Of a stretch of 64,000 nucleotides of DNA, positions 8,801-15,874 are shown one piece after another; the first letter of the stretch is position 1, and each line of letters starts with the position of its first letter. The translations under genes were made by a program, and so were the position numbers. The stretch spans positions 1,054,001 through 1,118,000 of the forward strand of contig NZ_JBHSNF010000001.1 of the NCBI RefSeq assembly GCF_042657065.1, in the 5' to 3' direction. This stretch comes from Rhodanobacter ginsengisoli (lineage in GTDB: Bacteria; Pseudomonadota; Gammaproteobacteria; Xanthomonadales; Rhodanobacteraceae). Below the pieces are notes generated by a model. The model did no database searches and had not been told where the DNA came from. It saw only the letters and a program-made list of their open reading frames with translations.

Positions 8801-11770
8801 ACCGGTGCGCTGCACGTGACCGGCAGCAGCACGATCAACGCGGGCAGCGGCGCGATCACACTGACCAACACCGGCAACGATTTCACCGGTGCGGTAGGCC
8901 TGACCGGTGGCACGACCCAGATCACCGACACGAACGCGCTGACCCTGGGCACGCTGTCGACCGGAGCGCTGACGGTGATCAGCCACGGCGCGCTGAACCT
9001 CGGCCATGGCAGCGTGGGCGGAAACCTGGCGGCGACCAGCAACAACGGCGCGATCAGCCAGACCGGTACGCTGCACGTGACCGGCAGCAGCACGATCAAC
9101 GCGGGCAGCGGCGCGATCACGCTGACCAACGCCGGCAACGACTTTGGCGGAGCGGTGACAGCCAGCGGCACCGGAGTGTCGATCACCGATGCCAACAATC
9201 TGACGATGGCGGGACTGAGCAATGGCACAAATGGTGCGGTGAGCCTGATTGCCGGTGGCGTGCTGACCCTCCCGGCGGGCTCGATCAACACCGGTACCGC
9301 AAACCTGACGCTGACCTCCAACGGCGGATCGCTTACTACCCCCGGTGCCTTGAGCGGCGCAAACATATCGTTGACCGGGCATGGCGGGTTGAACCTGAGC
9401 AGCAACGTGACCGCCTCGGGGGCACTGAGCCTGGTCAGCGGAGCGGCCATCAATCAGAGCGCCGGCGTCATGACTGCCGGCACGCTGACCGGTAGCTCGG
9501 TGGGCAGCACGACGCTCGATCAGGCCAACAGGATCGGCACGCTGGGCAATTTCGCTGCGGCGAACTTCAGCCTGATCAACGCGCAGGCACTGACGGTGAG
9601 CGGGCCGCTGACGACGACGGGCGGCTCCGGCAACATCAGCCTGAAAACGACGAGCGGGGCGCTGACGGTGAACACCGCACTTGCCGGTGGCGCGGTGGCA
9701 CTGGCGTCGGCGGGCAATCTGGCGTTGGGCAGGAACCTCACGGGGACCACGGTGGCGCTGGCTGCCGGCGGCAACATCAGTCAGAGCGGCGGCGTCATCA
9801 CCGCAGGCGCCCTCAGCGGCCAGTCGAGTGGTGCCACGGCACTGACCGGGGCCAATCACGTCAGTACGCTGGGCAGCTTCAGTGCGACGGACTTCGCCCT
9901 GACCAATGCGCAGGCGCTGACCGTGGCGGGGCCGCTCAGCGGGGGCGCCAGCACGACCTTGACCACGACGGCCGGAAACCTGGCAATCAACGGCGCGGTC
10001 AGCGGCACGACCACGACGCTCAACTCGGCCGGTGCGATCACTGAGGGAAGTAGCGGCAGCATTACCGCCAGCACGCTGAGCGGCCAGTCCGCCGGTGCGA
10101 CGACGCTGACCGGCAACAACCACATCGGCAGCCTGGGCAGCTTCATCGCGGCAAACTTCGCCCTGACCAACGCGCAGGCGCTGACAGTCAACGGCCCGCT
10201 CATCGGCGGTGCCAGCACGGCACTGACCACGACGTCGGGAGACCTGGCGATCAACGGCTCGGTCAGCGGCACGACCACGACGCTCAACTCGGCCGGCGCG
10301 ATCGGCGAAGGCAGTGGCGGCAGCATCACCGCTGGCACGTTGAGCGGCCAGTCCGCCGGGGCGACGACGCTGAACGGCAGCAACCATGTCGGCAGCCTGG
10401 GCAGTTTCAGCGCGGCGAACTTCGCCCTGAGCAACGCGCAGGCGCTGACGGTCAACGGTCCGCTCGATGGTGGCGCCAGTACGGCGCTGACCACGACGTC
10501 GGGTGACCTGGCGATCGATGGTGCCATCAGCGGTACGACCACGACGCTGAACTCGGCCGGCACGATCACCGAAGGCACTGGCGGCGTGATCACCACCGGA
10601 ACGCTGACGGGGAACTCCACGGGCAACACCGTTCTCGATGGTGCCAACCACATCAACACCCTCGGCAGCTTCAGCGCAGACCTCAGCCTGACCAATGCCC
10701 AGACGCTGACGGTGGCCGGTCCGGTCGATGGCGGTCCGCTGGTGAAGCTGACCACGACATCCGGTGACCTGATCATCAATGGTGCGGTCACTGGCACGAC
10801 CACCACGCTGAATTCGGCCGGCGCGATCAGCGAAGGCAGCGGCGGCAACCTGATCGCCGGCACGCTCAGCGGCCAGTCGGCCGGTGCAACGACACTGACC
10901 GGCAGCAATCACGTCGGCAGCCTGGGCAGCTTCAGCGCGACGAACTTCGAGCTGAGCAATGCACAGGCGCTCTCCGTGAATGGCCCGATCAGCGGCGGCG
11001 CCGCCACGACGTTGACCACGACGGCTGGAGACCTGGCCATCAATGGTGCTGTCAGTGGTACGGCCACCACGCTGAATTCGGCCGGCACGATCAGCGAAGG
11101 CGGCAGCGGCGTGATCACCGCAGAAACGCTGAGCGGGCATGCGGTGGGGGCCACGACGCTCGGCACGGCCACGAACCGCATCAGCAACATGGTCAGCACG
11201 CTGGGCAACTTCACGTCGCTGGCCGGGTTCAGCATGACCAACGACAAGACGCTGACCCTGGCTTCGGTGGCCGGGAGTGCGTTCACGGTGAACGCCGGAA
11301 CCTCGGCCTTCTATCTGTCCGTGACCCATGGCGACCTGTTCCAGCTGGGAACCGCGCCGGTCTATGACAGTCTCGGCGTGTGGGGCTCGACCGGTCGAAT
11401 GGGCGCCGCTTCCGCGCCGCTCTACGTGGTGGGCACCGGTCCGCAGACGATCGCCAACGTGGGCCTGCCGCCGGCGTACTTCTACGCGGTGGACAGCAGC
11501 GGCAACCTGTTGCCGCTGACCGGTGGTTTCGCCATCAACGTGCCGACCGCCACGGGCGCTGGCAGCGCGCAGAACGGCAACCATGGAGACTCGTACATCG
11601 ACCCGAGCGTGGTCACCGCAAACTATCGCTCGTACGGTATTGTGCCGTCCGGTGTAAGGCTGCCCGCGGATCAGCAGGCCGGTTGCGACCCCGACCAGCC
11701 CGATCAGGCCGACTGCCAGGATACCGCCGGCATGGGGATGGTCGGCGGCCCGATGAAGTCTCCACGATGA
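2852..11770 (+). CDS. TpsA filamentous-haemagglutinin-like giant exoprotein (contains assembly gap)
   Basis: About 2972 residues, counting the gap as 33 unknown codons. A long basic N-region and hydrophobic core (about 35-52) end at an Ala-Leu-Ala cleavage site near residue 56. The TPS secretion domain follows, with typical stretches such as ALDWQTFNVG, SVLFNQP and IFGRINSNGQ. The usual NPNGI element reads NTHGI here. The remainder is Gly/Ser/Thr/Asn-rich beta-helix repeat, with several near-identical blocks and six copies of an 88-residue repeat towards the end. Two cysteines at about 2945 and 2955, nine residues apart, lie 17 residues before the C-terminus; I found no other cysteine in the readable mature protein. 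This resembles the C-terminal anchor of Haemophilus HMW1. A second in-frame ATG lies at 2861. It is likely a surface adhesin. The stop overlaps the next gene in ATGA. Confidence 0.93.
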   Translation: MKTMSKSTHRHSSGKSARAPAVSIPSTTLPLRKTWPISLCVGLAIGSIVFSSDALAGGPTGGVVVGGSGSITQSGNQTIINQASKKLALDWQTFNVGANESVLFNQPSRSAVALNRILDQNPSQIFGRINSNGQIFLINTHGIIFGATAQVNVGGLLASTLDLTPKDFLAGNYSLNATAVGAGVVNHGLIQAASGGSVSLVGGSVLNDGLIFANYGSINLDGADHAVLDFDGNGLINIQITGELKQRLDAREAAVTNKGTLSAEDGTVVLQASAAKDLFTNLVNNAGVVDASGISTDGGVVRLVANGGDVASAGSIKVSGVHGGSAQLLSDQNVSVTGGIDASGDVGGGSIRIGGGYQGGEGLQRAAITYVGPDAILNADARQSGNGGSIVVWSDTATGFMGNIFARGGVSGGDGGSAEVSSHGYLEFNGNANLRADHGVWGTLLLDPNDVTISTSADSNSLFTGGVFSAPAPGAVSTINTTTLATQLNGNSAVNVTAGNNLTVANGFSYSGAASTLTLAASGTLTFSNGAIIASTSNTLSGVLSGTTGVIFNGTSAFDTHGGDLTITSGAGAQLGAITTNNLTVSAAGNITQVGVINAAGSSSFTVSGGSAHDITLNTQANQFNGQAVTVNATGVGSSIGTFSLEDTSNTALFPTLSALPTNLVLDYTVASMTLPATLTLGGNFGLTAGGGILLASDTTLSSSGGGLIDLVSAVNGAHALAVDTTGVTTFGGGVGNTTPLTNLTTDAGGSTVLNGNFTTSGAQTYNDAVTLGADSTLASTGNASINLGSTVDGAHALAVNTTGTTTFGGAVGGGAALTSLTTNAGGSTALNGNVTTSGAQTYNDVVTLGGDITLATTNSAVSFAGTVDNATATARALTVNAGAGAVTLTGAVGSSVINGALGALIVNSTGQTTFGSTVAAASMLTNAGGSTALNGNVTTSGTQTYNDALTLGSNITLATTNSAVSFGSTVDNATATARALTVNAGTGAVTFSGAVGSSVANGALGALIVNSSVGLTTFGSTVAAASLVTDAGGGTALYGNVSTSGAQTYNDAVTLGADATLASSGSGTIGFVSTLDGAHNLTVNTGGLASFAGAAGSGAALNQLSVTSGTFSANALTVGAGGLAVTTNGGGIAQGGAFTIAGTSSFDAGVNAITLTDAANTFTGAVSLTGGNVSLVNDAATVLDTSTVGGTLSVDSNGALTQTGALTVTNLATFTQNSASAGASQDIDLGTQFNDFKGGETFAGTINNLSLKNIDATPGTLTLPAGVAGNFTLNYTNAAVTLPVLGVGGALDVTASGGITINSNVTTGGSQAYHNAVLLGSDVTLATTNSAVSFGSTVDNATATARALTVNAGTGAVTFSGAVGSSVANGALGALIVNSTGQTTFGSTVAAASLVTDAGGGTALYGNVSTSGAQTYNDAVTLGADATLASSGSGTIGFVSTLDGAHNLTVNTGGLASFAGAAGSGAALNQLSVTSGTFSANALTVGAGGLAVTTNGGGIAQGGAFTVAGTSSFDAGANAITLTDAGNDFTGAVNLTGGATQITDTNALTLGTLSTGALTAISTGALNLGSGNVGGALSATSNNGAISQTGALTITGTSTLDAGTGVLTLANANNDFQGTVSATGDGVSLADVNDLSVTSLTDNANGNVSLIAGGALSLPASGIAAGSGNLSLAANGGVLSTGGALSGTNVSLTGRDGVTLGGNVSASGTLGLASTNAAITQTAGSIAATGLTTVNAGSGAITLTGAGNDFTGAVNLTGGATQITDTNALTLGTLSTGALTAISTGALNLGSGNVGGALSATSNNGAISQTGALTITGTSTLDAGTGVLTLANANNDFQGTVSXXXXXXXXXXXXXXXXXXXXXXXXXXXXXXXXXGSGTVTGNLAATSNNGAISQTGALIVTGSGTINAGSGAITLTNTGNDFTGAVGLTGGTTQITDTNALTLGTLSTGALTVISHGALNLGHGSVGGNLAATSNNGAISQTGALHVTGSSTINAGSGAITLTNTGNDFTGAVGLTGGTTQITDTNALTLGTLSTGALTVISHGALNLGHGSVGGNLAATSNNGAISQTGTLHVTGSSTINAGSGAITLTNAGNDFGGAVTASGTGVSITDANNLTMAGLSNGTNGAVSLIAGGVLTLPAGSINTGTANLTLTSNGGSLTTPGALSGANISLTGHGGLNLSSNVTASGALSLVSGAAINQSAGVMTAGTLTGSSVGSTTLDQANRIGTLGNFAAANFSLINAQALTVSGPLTTTGGSGNISLKTTSGALTVNTALAGGAVALASAGNLALGRNLTGTTVALAAGGNISQSGGVITAGALSGQSSGATALTGANHVSTLGSFSATDFALTNAQALTVAGPLSGGASTTLTTTAGNLAINGAVSGTTTTLNSAGAITEGSSGSITASTLSGQSAGATTLTGNNHIGSLGSFIAANFALTNAQALTVNGPLIGGASTALTTTSGDLAINGSVSGTTTTLNSAGAIGEGSGGSITAGTLSGQSAGATTLNGSNHVGSLGSFSAANFALSNAQALTVNGPLDGGASTALTTTSGDLAIDGAISGTTTTLNSAGTITEGTGGVITTGTLTGNSTGNTVLDGANHINTLGSFSADLSLTNAQTLTVAGPVDGGPLVKLTTTSGDLIINGAVTGTTTTLNSAGAISEGSGGNLIAGTLSGQSAGATTLTGSNHVGSLGSFSATNFELSNAQALSVNGPISGGAATTLTTTAGDLAINGAVSGTATTLNSAGTISEGGSGVITAETLSGHAVGATTLGTATNRISNMVSTLGNFTSLAGFSMTNDKTLTLASVAGSAFTVNAGTSAFYLSVTHGDLFQLGTAPVYDSLGVWGSTGRMGAASAPLYVVGTGPQTIANVGLPPAYFYAVDSSGNLLPLTGGFAINVPTATGAGSAQNGNHGDSYIDPSVVTANYRSYGIVPSGVRLPADQQAGCDPDQPDQADCQDTAGMGMVGGPMKSPR
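5720..6325 (+). repeat. Large internal tpsA repeat, copy A
   Basis: About 600 bases nearly identical to 6824-7426. The offset is 1104 bases, falling to 1101 after a one-codon difference near 5886. Both copies encode the same series of beta-helix coils, beginning TLATTNSAVSFGSTVDNATA. Confidence 0.85.
6824..7426 (+). repeat. Large internal tpsA repeat, copy B
   Basis: Second copy of the block at 5720-6325. Differences are scattered single bases plus one missing codon, which suggests recent duplication or ongoing gene conversion within the gene. Confidence 0.85.
7427..7719 (+). repeat. Internal tpsA repeat, copy 1 (flanks the gap unit)
   Basis: This 293-base block matches 8090-8382 at an offset of 663 bases with, as far as I can see, one mismatch (ccctgg versus ccttgg). 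It encodes AGNDFTGAVNLTGG through NNDFQGTVS. Confidence 0.85.
8090..8382 (+). repeat. Internal tpsA repeat, copy 2 (ends at the gap)
   Basis: Second copy of 7427-7719. The run of Ns starts while this copy still matches the first, which is how an assembly typically fails inside a repeat. Confidence 0.85.
8383..8477. other. Assembly gap (95 Ns) inside tpsA
   Basis: Ninety-five unknown bases. The reading frame is the same on both sides when the Ns are counted, so the gap size may be right modulo 3, but the true number of repeats here is unknown. It sits between near-identical repeat blocks. Confidence 0.98.
8480..9141 (+). repeat. 261-bp (87-residue) tandem repeat in tpsA
   Basis: Two adjacent, almost identical 261-base units (8641-8901 and 8902 to about 9141) follow a partial unit from 8480 at the edge of the gap. 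Each encodes GGTTQITDTNALTLGTLSTG and so on, through NNGAISQTG. Only a few base differences separate them. Confidence 0.85.
9812..11131 (+). repeat. Six-copy 264-bp (88-residue) repeat in tpsA
   Basis: The LSGQS element recurs with starts at 9812, 10076, 10340, 10604 (as LTGNS), 10865 and 11129 (as LSGHA). Spacing is 264 bases except once 261. Each unit runs LSGQSAGATTLTG, then NHVGSLGSFSA, then NAQALTVNGP, then TTTLNSAG. Copies are similar but more diverged than the central repeats. Confidence 0.85.
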
Positions 11771-12882
11771 GCGTGGGCAGGTTCGGTGCCGGCATCCTGT
11801 GCTGGCTGCTTGCCTCGAGCCTTGGTGGCCCGGCCGTGGCGCAACTCGCGCCACGATTGACCGGCTCGATTGTTCTCACCCAGCTCGAGGCGGCCCGGCA
11901 CGATCTGGCCGCACGCGCGGCCAGGCTGCCGCAGTCCAGTCTTGGCGCCACCAGCCAGCATCTCGCCAGCATGGCAGATGCGCTGCGCAGGACCCTGGGC
12001 AACGATGCGGTCAAGCCGATCGACACCATCGGCACGGAGGCGAAAGGCAGTGCCTATCGCGCCTATGCCGCAGCCCAGCGCGCCCGTGCCTACCTCGACG
12101 CGACCAGGGGCTGCCTTGACGCCGATGCCACGGCCATGGCCGAAGCGCTGGCCAGTACCGTGGACCTGCTTGCTGCGGCATCGGGTTCATCGAAGCTGCA
12201 GCCGGTCATCAATGGCGTCGAGACGATGGATCATCGGCCGCTGTTCGTGCTGCGCGAGAGCCGCAAGGAGATGGCCTTCGCGCTGGTGGGCGAGAATCTC
12301 TTCGACGCCCAGTGTGAAAGTCCGCTGGTCACCGCAACCGACAGGCAGGGCAGGCCGCAGAGCGTTCAGCCCAGTGTGACCGGCTTGTCGCCCAGCCGTA
12401 TCGAACTGAAGTTGCCGGACAGTACCGGGCTGCCATCCGGCGGTTATGTGCTGCATGTGCGATCCCGGCGCAAGGCATTCCTGGTCGGTTGCACCTCCCA
12501 GCCGGAGGCCATCGCAGCCGTACAGGTCGCAGCACCGGCGAAGCTTTCGGTGAGCTACTCGCTGACCGCCACGTGTGGCGCGGGCCATGGCGGAGCTGGC
12601 CATGCGATGCCGCCGATTGCCGGGACCATGCCTGATATCAGCGGTGCGGGGACGGTCTCGCAGCGGATCGTGATTGAAGGCTGCACCGACCCGTTGAGCT
12701 ATGCGATCAGCGCGAAGGTGACGTTCGGCGACGGACATGGCGAGGCAATCGGGCCGATCAGCCAGATTGCGTCGGCGGGCATCACTGCCGGACTTCCCGG
12801 CGGGCTTTCGCTGAGCTGGGATCCGTCGGTGCGGCAGCTTTTTGTGCGCGCGTCGGGCAACAGCTGCAAGGGTATCTACTGA
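11767..12882 (+). CDS. Secreted cysteine-containing protein, third gene of the TPS operon
   Basis: This 371-residue protein starts at the ATG overlapping the tpsA stop, so it is almost certainly co-translated with tpsB-tpsA. A signal peptide (MSVGRFGAGILCWLLASSLG, then GPAVA) is followed by QLAPR. The mature part begins with an Ala-rich helical region (about 30-150) with four-helix character. Beta-type segments follow, with six cysteines in total (contexts RGCLD, AQCES, VGCTS, TATCG, EGCTD, NSCKG), an even number compatible with periplasmic disulfides. A His/Gly-rich stretch, GHGGAGHAMPP, lies near residue 280. I do not recognise a family. Its position suggests a partner in folding, stabilising or displaying the TpsA protein, but that is inference from context only. 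Confidence 0.85.
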   Translation: MSVGRFGAGILCWLLASSLGGPAVAQLAPRLTGSIVLTQLEAARHDLAARAARLPQSSLGATSQHLASMADALRRTLGNDAVKPIDTIGTEAKGSAYRAYAAAQRARAYLDATRGCLDADATAMAEALASTVDLLAAASGSSKLQPVINGVETMDHRPLFVLRESRKEMAFALVGENLFDAQCESPLVTATDRQGRPQSVQPSVTGLSPSRIELKLPDSTGLPSGGYVLHVRSRRKAFLVGCTSQPEAIAAVQVAAPAKLSVSYSLTATCGAGHGGAGHAMPPIAGTMPDISGAGTVSQRIVIEGCTDPLSYAISAKVTFGDGHGEAIGPISQIASAGITAGLPGGLSLSWDPSVRQLFVRASGNSCKGIY

Positions 12883-12926
12883 GCATGCCCGCAGCGTTTC
12901 CCCGCTGTTGAAGAGGTTGCGGGTGG

Positions 12927-13958
12927 CTACTCCTCCGGGGTGCCGGAGACGACCCTCAGCTCCGAGATGCCGCCGGGCGCGAGATCCTTCAGCAAATCCA
13001 TGAAGTCCATCCCGACCAGGCGCTGTGCGCGACGCAGCAGCAGGGGCACCGGACTCGATGGTTCGCAGCGGGTGTAGTAATCGCACAGCTCGTCCAGCCG
13101 GCGCATGACGTCCTGCGGACCGGCGATCGCACCGGTGGATGAGGCACGAGCCGCCTCGCCACCACCCTCTGCGAGGTCGCCGCCCGCTTCCGCCTCGCCC
13201 GCCGTAGGCACGCGCCGCGCGAGTTGCGGATCGACAAACTTCTTCAACTCGTAGATATCACCGAGCAGGTTCTTGAAATCAGGGCCTGCGGTACCGACAC
13301 GATCGTTGAAAATGCCGTCGATGGCCTTGGCGTGATCGAGTGACTCGCTGATGGCGGCTGCTACCGCGACCAGTTCCTGCTCGGCGCAGTCCATGCAGCA
13401 GGCTTCGATTTCGGTCAGTGATGCGTTCGGCTCATTATCTGCCGTGGCGACTTTCAGCGTGCCATTGGCAATACGCAGGTCGCGCAGCGAAAATCGTCCC
13501 AGTCGGGGCGATTGCACGAAAGCCGTGGTGCGAAAATAACCCAGCACGCCCTGCAGATCGCCCAGTGGCACCACCGAGTTGACGCGCATGGTCGGGTCGT
13601 TGTCGTCCTCGGCGTCGAGTTGCGGATGCACGGTGTCCCAGAAATGCTCGAGCAATCCGCGGATCAGGCCCAGGCCCGCGTTCCAGCCGGGCATGCCGGA
13701 TGTGCGCATCCATGCCGTGGTCAGATGAACGGCGGCGCGCAGGTCCTTGGAGCGACGCAGCACCGCCTCGGCCAGCTCGACGACCTTGTCCCAGTCGGGC
13801 TCTTCGGCGGCCTTGACGTTGTCTCCCACTGCGCGTTCGGCTTTCGGCGCGGCGGCGCGTTCCAGGGCGAGAAACTCCGGATCGTATTCGAGGTCTTCTC
13901 CCGACGGCGCATCATCACCGAGCGGGGCCAGCAAAGACTCCAGATTATATTGCGCCAT
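12927..13958 (-). CDS. tssA: Type VI secretion system protein TssA
   Basis: This 343-residue protein has an ImpA-type N-terminal domain (about 1-130: LESLLAPLGDDAPSGEDLEY, then a DWDKVVELAEAVLRRSKDLR helix and AAVHLTTAWMRT). A helical middle follows, then a low-complexity Gly/Glu/Ala linker near 265-290. It ends with the TssA1-like PLLLRRAQRLVGMDFMDLLK. TssA caps and guides sheath/tube assembly in the type VI machine. I chose the ATG at 13958 because the residues upstream do not look coding. No other core tss gene is visible nearby, so it is isolated here. It converges on the TPS operon. Confidence 0.88.
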   Translation of the reverse strand: MAQYNLESLLAPLGDDAPSGEDLEYDPEFLALERAAAPKAERAVGDNVKAAEEPDWDKVVELAEAVLRRSKDLRAAVHLTTAWMRTSGMPGWNAGLGLIRGLLEHFWDTVHPQLDAEDDNDPTMRVNSVVPLGDLQGVLGYFRTTAFVQSPRLGRFSLRDLRIANGTLKVATADNEPNASLTEIEACCMDCAEQELVAVAAAISESLDHAKAIDGIFNDRVGTAGPDFKNLLGDIYELKKFVDPQLARRVPTAGEAEAGGDLAEGGGEAARASSTGAIAGPQDVMRRLDELCDYYTRCEPSSPVPLLLRRAQRLVGMDFMDLLKDLAPGGISELRVVSGTPEE

Positions 13959-14214
13959 GAGTTCGCACCGCCTTCCGGGAGGGATTGCAGCATTATCCCC
14001 AAATGCCGACACAAAACCAGTCATTGGTACTGGATCGAATGCTCCGAGAGCAGTCGATCCACCGAAGAATCCGCGGGACTGATGCCGATTGACCGACGGA
14101 ATTTCAGTCTCCCCCGATAATGCATTCGGCAGCCATCGCGTAGCGGGGCCATTCGTTGCATGTGTGTTTCTTCAGTGTGCAGGCAAGTCAGTGGCGGCTT
14201 TCGATCGGGCCGAA

Positions 14215-14586
14215 TCACCGGCGTCGCGCGGAGGCGGCCTTGCACGCATCGCCGGCGGCTTCGTTGTTCTCCGGCGGTACGCGCCGGCGCGTGCGCTTCC
14301 AGCTGATCCAGCGCCACTCGATCCAGAGCAACGCACGCCGCATCGGGCGCCGAAGGAAGGGCAGATCCTGGGCGAGCAGCAGCAGGCCCAATGGCAGCAT
14401 CCACAGCCCCAGGAAGGGCAGGATGCTGAAGATGCCCGCCACGACCAGGAGGAGGCCGGCCGGGATGCGCATCCAGCGGGAGGAAGGCTCGCGCAGCCAG
14501 CGCAGGCTTCGGCGAATCCCGCCGGGCAGGTGCCGTTCTATGCGGTCGAGCCGGTGGTTCAGTTTCTGCTCGTCTCGGTCAGCCAT
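14215..14586 (-). CDS. Small membrane protein, conserved hypothetical
   Basis: This 123-residue protein has a basic amphipathic N-terminus (KLNHRLDRIERHLPGGIRRS), then two closely spaced hydrophobic segments (about 40-58 and 60-76: AGLLLVVAGIFSILPFLGLW, then MLPLGLLLLAQDLPFLRRP). A basic tail rich in Arg and Trp follows. Proteins of this shape are common in proteobacteria and are sometimes misannotated as tryptophan synthase-like; nothing here supports such an enzyme. I cannot assign a function. Confidence 0.72.
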   Translation of the reverse strand: MADRDEQKLNHRLDRIERHLPGGIRRSLRWLREPSSRWMRIPAGLLLVVAGIFSILPFLGLWMLPLGLLLLAQDLPFLRRPMRRALLWIEWRWISWKRTRRRVPPENNEAAGDACKAASARRR

Positions 14587-14625
14587 GCCTCTCCGGAGAA
14601 CTGCGCCCGCTGGGGGAATGCCCGT

Positions 14626-14907
14626 CTATTCCTCCTCCTCGGAGGCCGGCGCTTCGAAATTCGGATCTTCCGAATCGCGTGCATGCCGGATCGCGTCGCG
14701 CAGTCGGATATCCAGGCGGTCCAGATCCAGTACGACCTTCTCGGAATGGACGTCCTTGACGGCCGATAGCGGTATCACGAAGTCGCCGGCATTCTCGATG
14801 TAGACGACCATCTCGGGCAAGCCGTGTCTGATCTCGCGGACCGAGCCGATGCCTTCCTCGCCATCGGCGACAAAAACCATGAATCCCACGCTGATCTGTT
14901 CGCGCAT
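14626..14907 (-). CDS. Small PRC-barrel/DUF2171-like protein
   Basis: This 93-residue protein starts at the ATG at 14907 (MREQISVGFMVFVADGEEG). The pattern GSVREIRHGLPEMVVYIEN, then DFVIPLSAVKDVHSEKVVLD, looks like a PRC-barrel or DUF2171 fold: a short beta-barrel that often binds a partner or sits at a membrane. The C-terminus is an acidic tail ending SEEEE. It lies 39 bases upstream of the small membrane protein on the same strand, and the two may share a transcript. The function is unknown. Confidence 0.7.
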   Translation of the reverse strand: MREQISVGFMVFVADGEEGIGSVREIRHGLPEMVVYIENAGDFVIPLSAVKDVHSEKVVLDLDRLDIRLRDAIRHARDSEDPNFEAPASEEEE

Positions 14908-15064
14908 GACGCAATCCACCCCTGGCAGTTTGTAGACGGATTCGGCTGCGCGCCCTGGCGCGGAGCCGGCAACATGATGCACACAGGCTGCGTTGCCAGC
15001 TGGTGAAGATGGCAGGACGCGTGCAGGACCGGACCGGGCGATCACCGCGCCGTTCCGGCCGAGG

Positions 15065-15619
15065 TCAGCGCGCGAAGCGCCGGATCCACGCCACGTAGTT
15101 GTCCACGAAACCCTGCAGGAATTTTCTCGTGCCGTCGCTGCCGATACTTCCATCGTCGGCGATCAGATCGTCCTTGAAGTGAATGAACACTTCCGGCTGG
15201 GCCAGCGTCGGCACGTCGAGATACGCCAGGATGTTGCGCAGGTGCTGCTGTGCCAGCGCCGTGCCGGTCGAGCCGATCGAGCTGCCGATGACTGCTCCCG
15301 GCTTGCCGGCAAACGAATTGGTACCCCAGGGGCGCGAGGCGACGTCGATCGCATTTTTCAGCACGCCGGGTACCGAGCGGTTGTATTCGGGCGTGACGAA
15401 CAGCAATCCGTCGGCCGCTTCGATGTCCTTTTTCAGCCGGGTGGCGGCGGGAGGGTAGGCTGCGTCGAAATCCTGCGAGTACAGCGGCAGATCGTTGATC
15501 TGGATGTGCTTGAACGCGAAGTCGTCTGGCGCGAGTCTTTCCACGGCGCGGGCAAGACGACGGTTGAACGAATCCATGCGCAGGCTTCCGACCAGGATCG
15601 CGATTTTCAACGGGCTCAT
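15065..15619 (-). CDS. NADPH-dependent FMN reductase family protein
   Basis: This 184-residue flavodoxin-like protein starts at ATG 15619, six bases after GAGGAG. The N-terminal phosphate-binding loop reads ILVGSLRMDSFNRRLA, and TPEYNRSVPGVLKNAIDVAS is the conserved flavin-binding stretch of the NADPH-dependent FMN reductase/chromate-quinone reductase (ChrR/YieF) family. These soluble enzymes reduce flavins, quinones or xenobiotics with NAD(P)H. The length matches the family. The exact substrate cannot be read from the sequence. Confidence 0.88.
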   Translation of the reverse strand: MSPLKIAILVGSLRMDSFNRRLARAVERLAPDDFAFKHIQINDLPLYSQDFDAAYPPAATRLKKDIEAADGLLFVTPEYNRSVPGVLKNAIDVASRPWGTNSFAGKPGAVIGSSIGSTGTALAQQHLRNILAYLDVPTLAQPEVFIHFKDDLIADDGSIGSDGTRKFLQGFVDNYVAWIRRFAR

Positions 15620-15874
15620 TTCCGGCTCCTCGACTGATGGGTGACACTGCTGATGGTCGATCGCATGACGGCAGTCCACGACCTCGCGGCTCACGTGCGT
15701 TCTGGTTCGGAAGGAACGCATGAAGTCGGGCGGCGCCCCATTTACCGCCGCCAGCCGTTAAGAATGGATGAATCCGGCAGTGACGGGATGCCTGCGCGCC
15801 GCGGCAATGATGGTTGCAGCGTGTACTCTTTACGGCTTCCGCCCCGATCGACCTTCAACCGGTGAACGAATCCC

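Noticed and set aside
5000..11150. Regularly spaced repeats that could be mistaken for a CRISPR or satellite array
   Set aside because: Periods of 261-264 bases and longer, always multiples of 3 and in frame, encode beta-helix coils; no short direct repeats with unique spacers.
7265..11854. Very long open frame (about 1500 codons) on the minus strand opposite tpsA
   Set aside because: It mirrors the repetitive, GC-rich plus-strand gene and its translation is Arg/Ala/Gly/His-rich with no domain. The plus strand has a signal peptide, TPS domain and operon partners.
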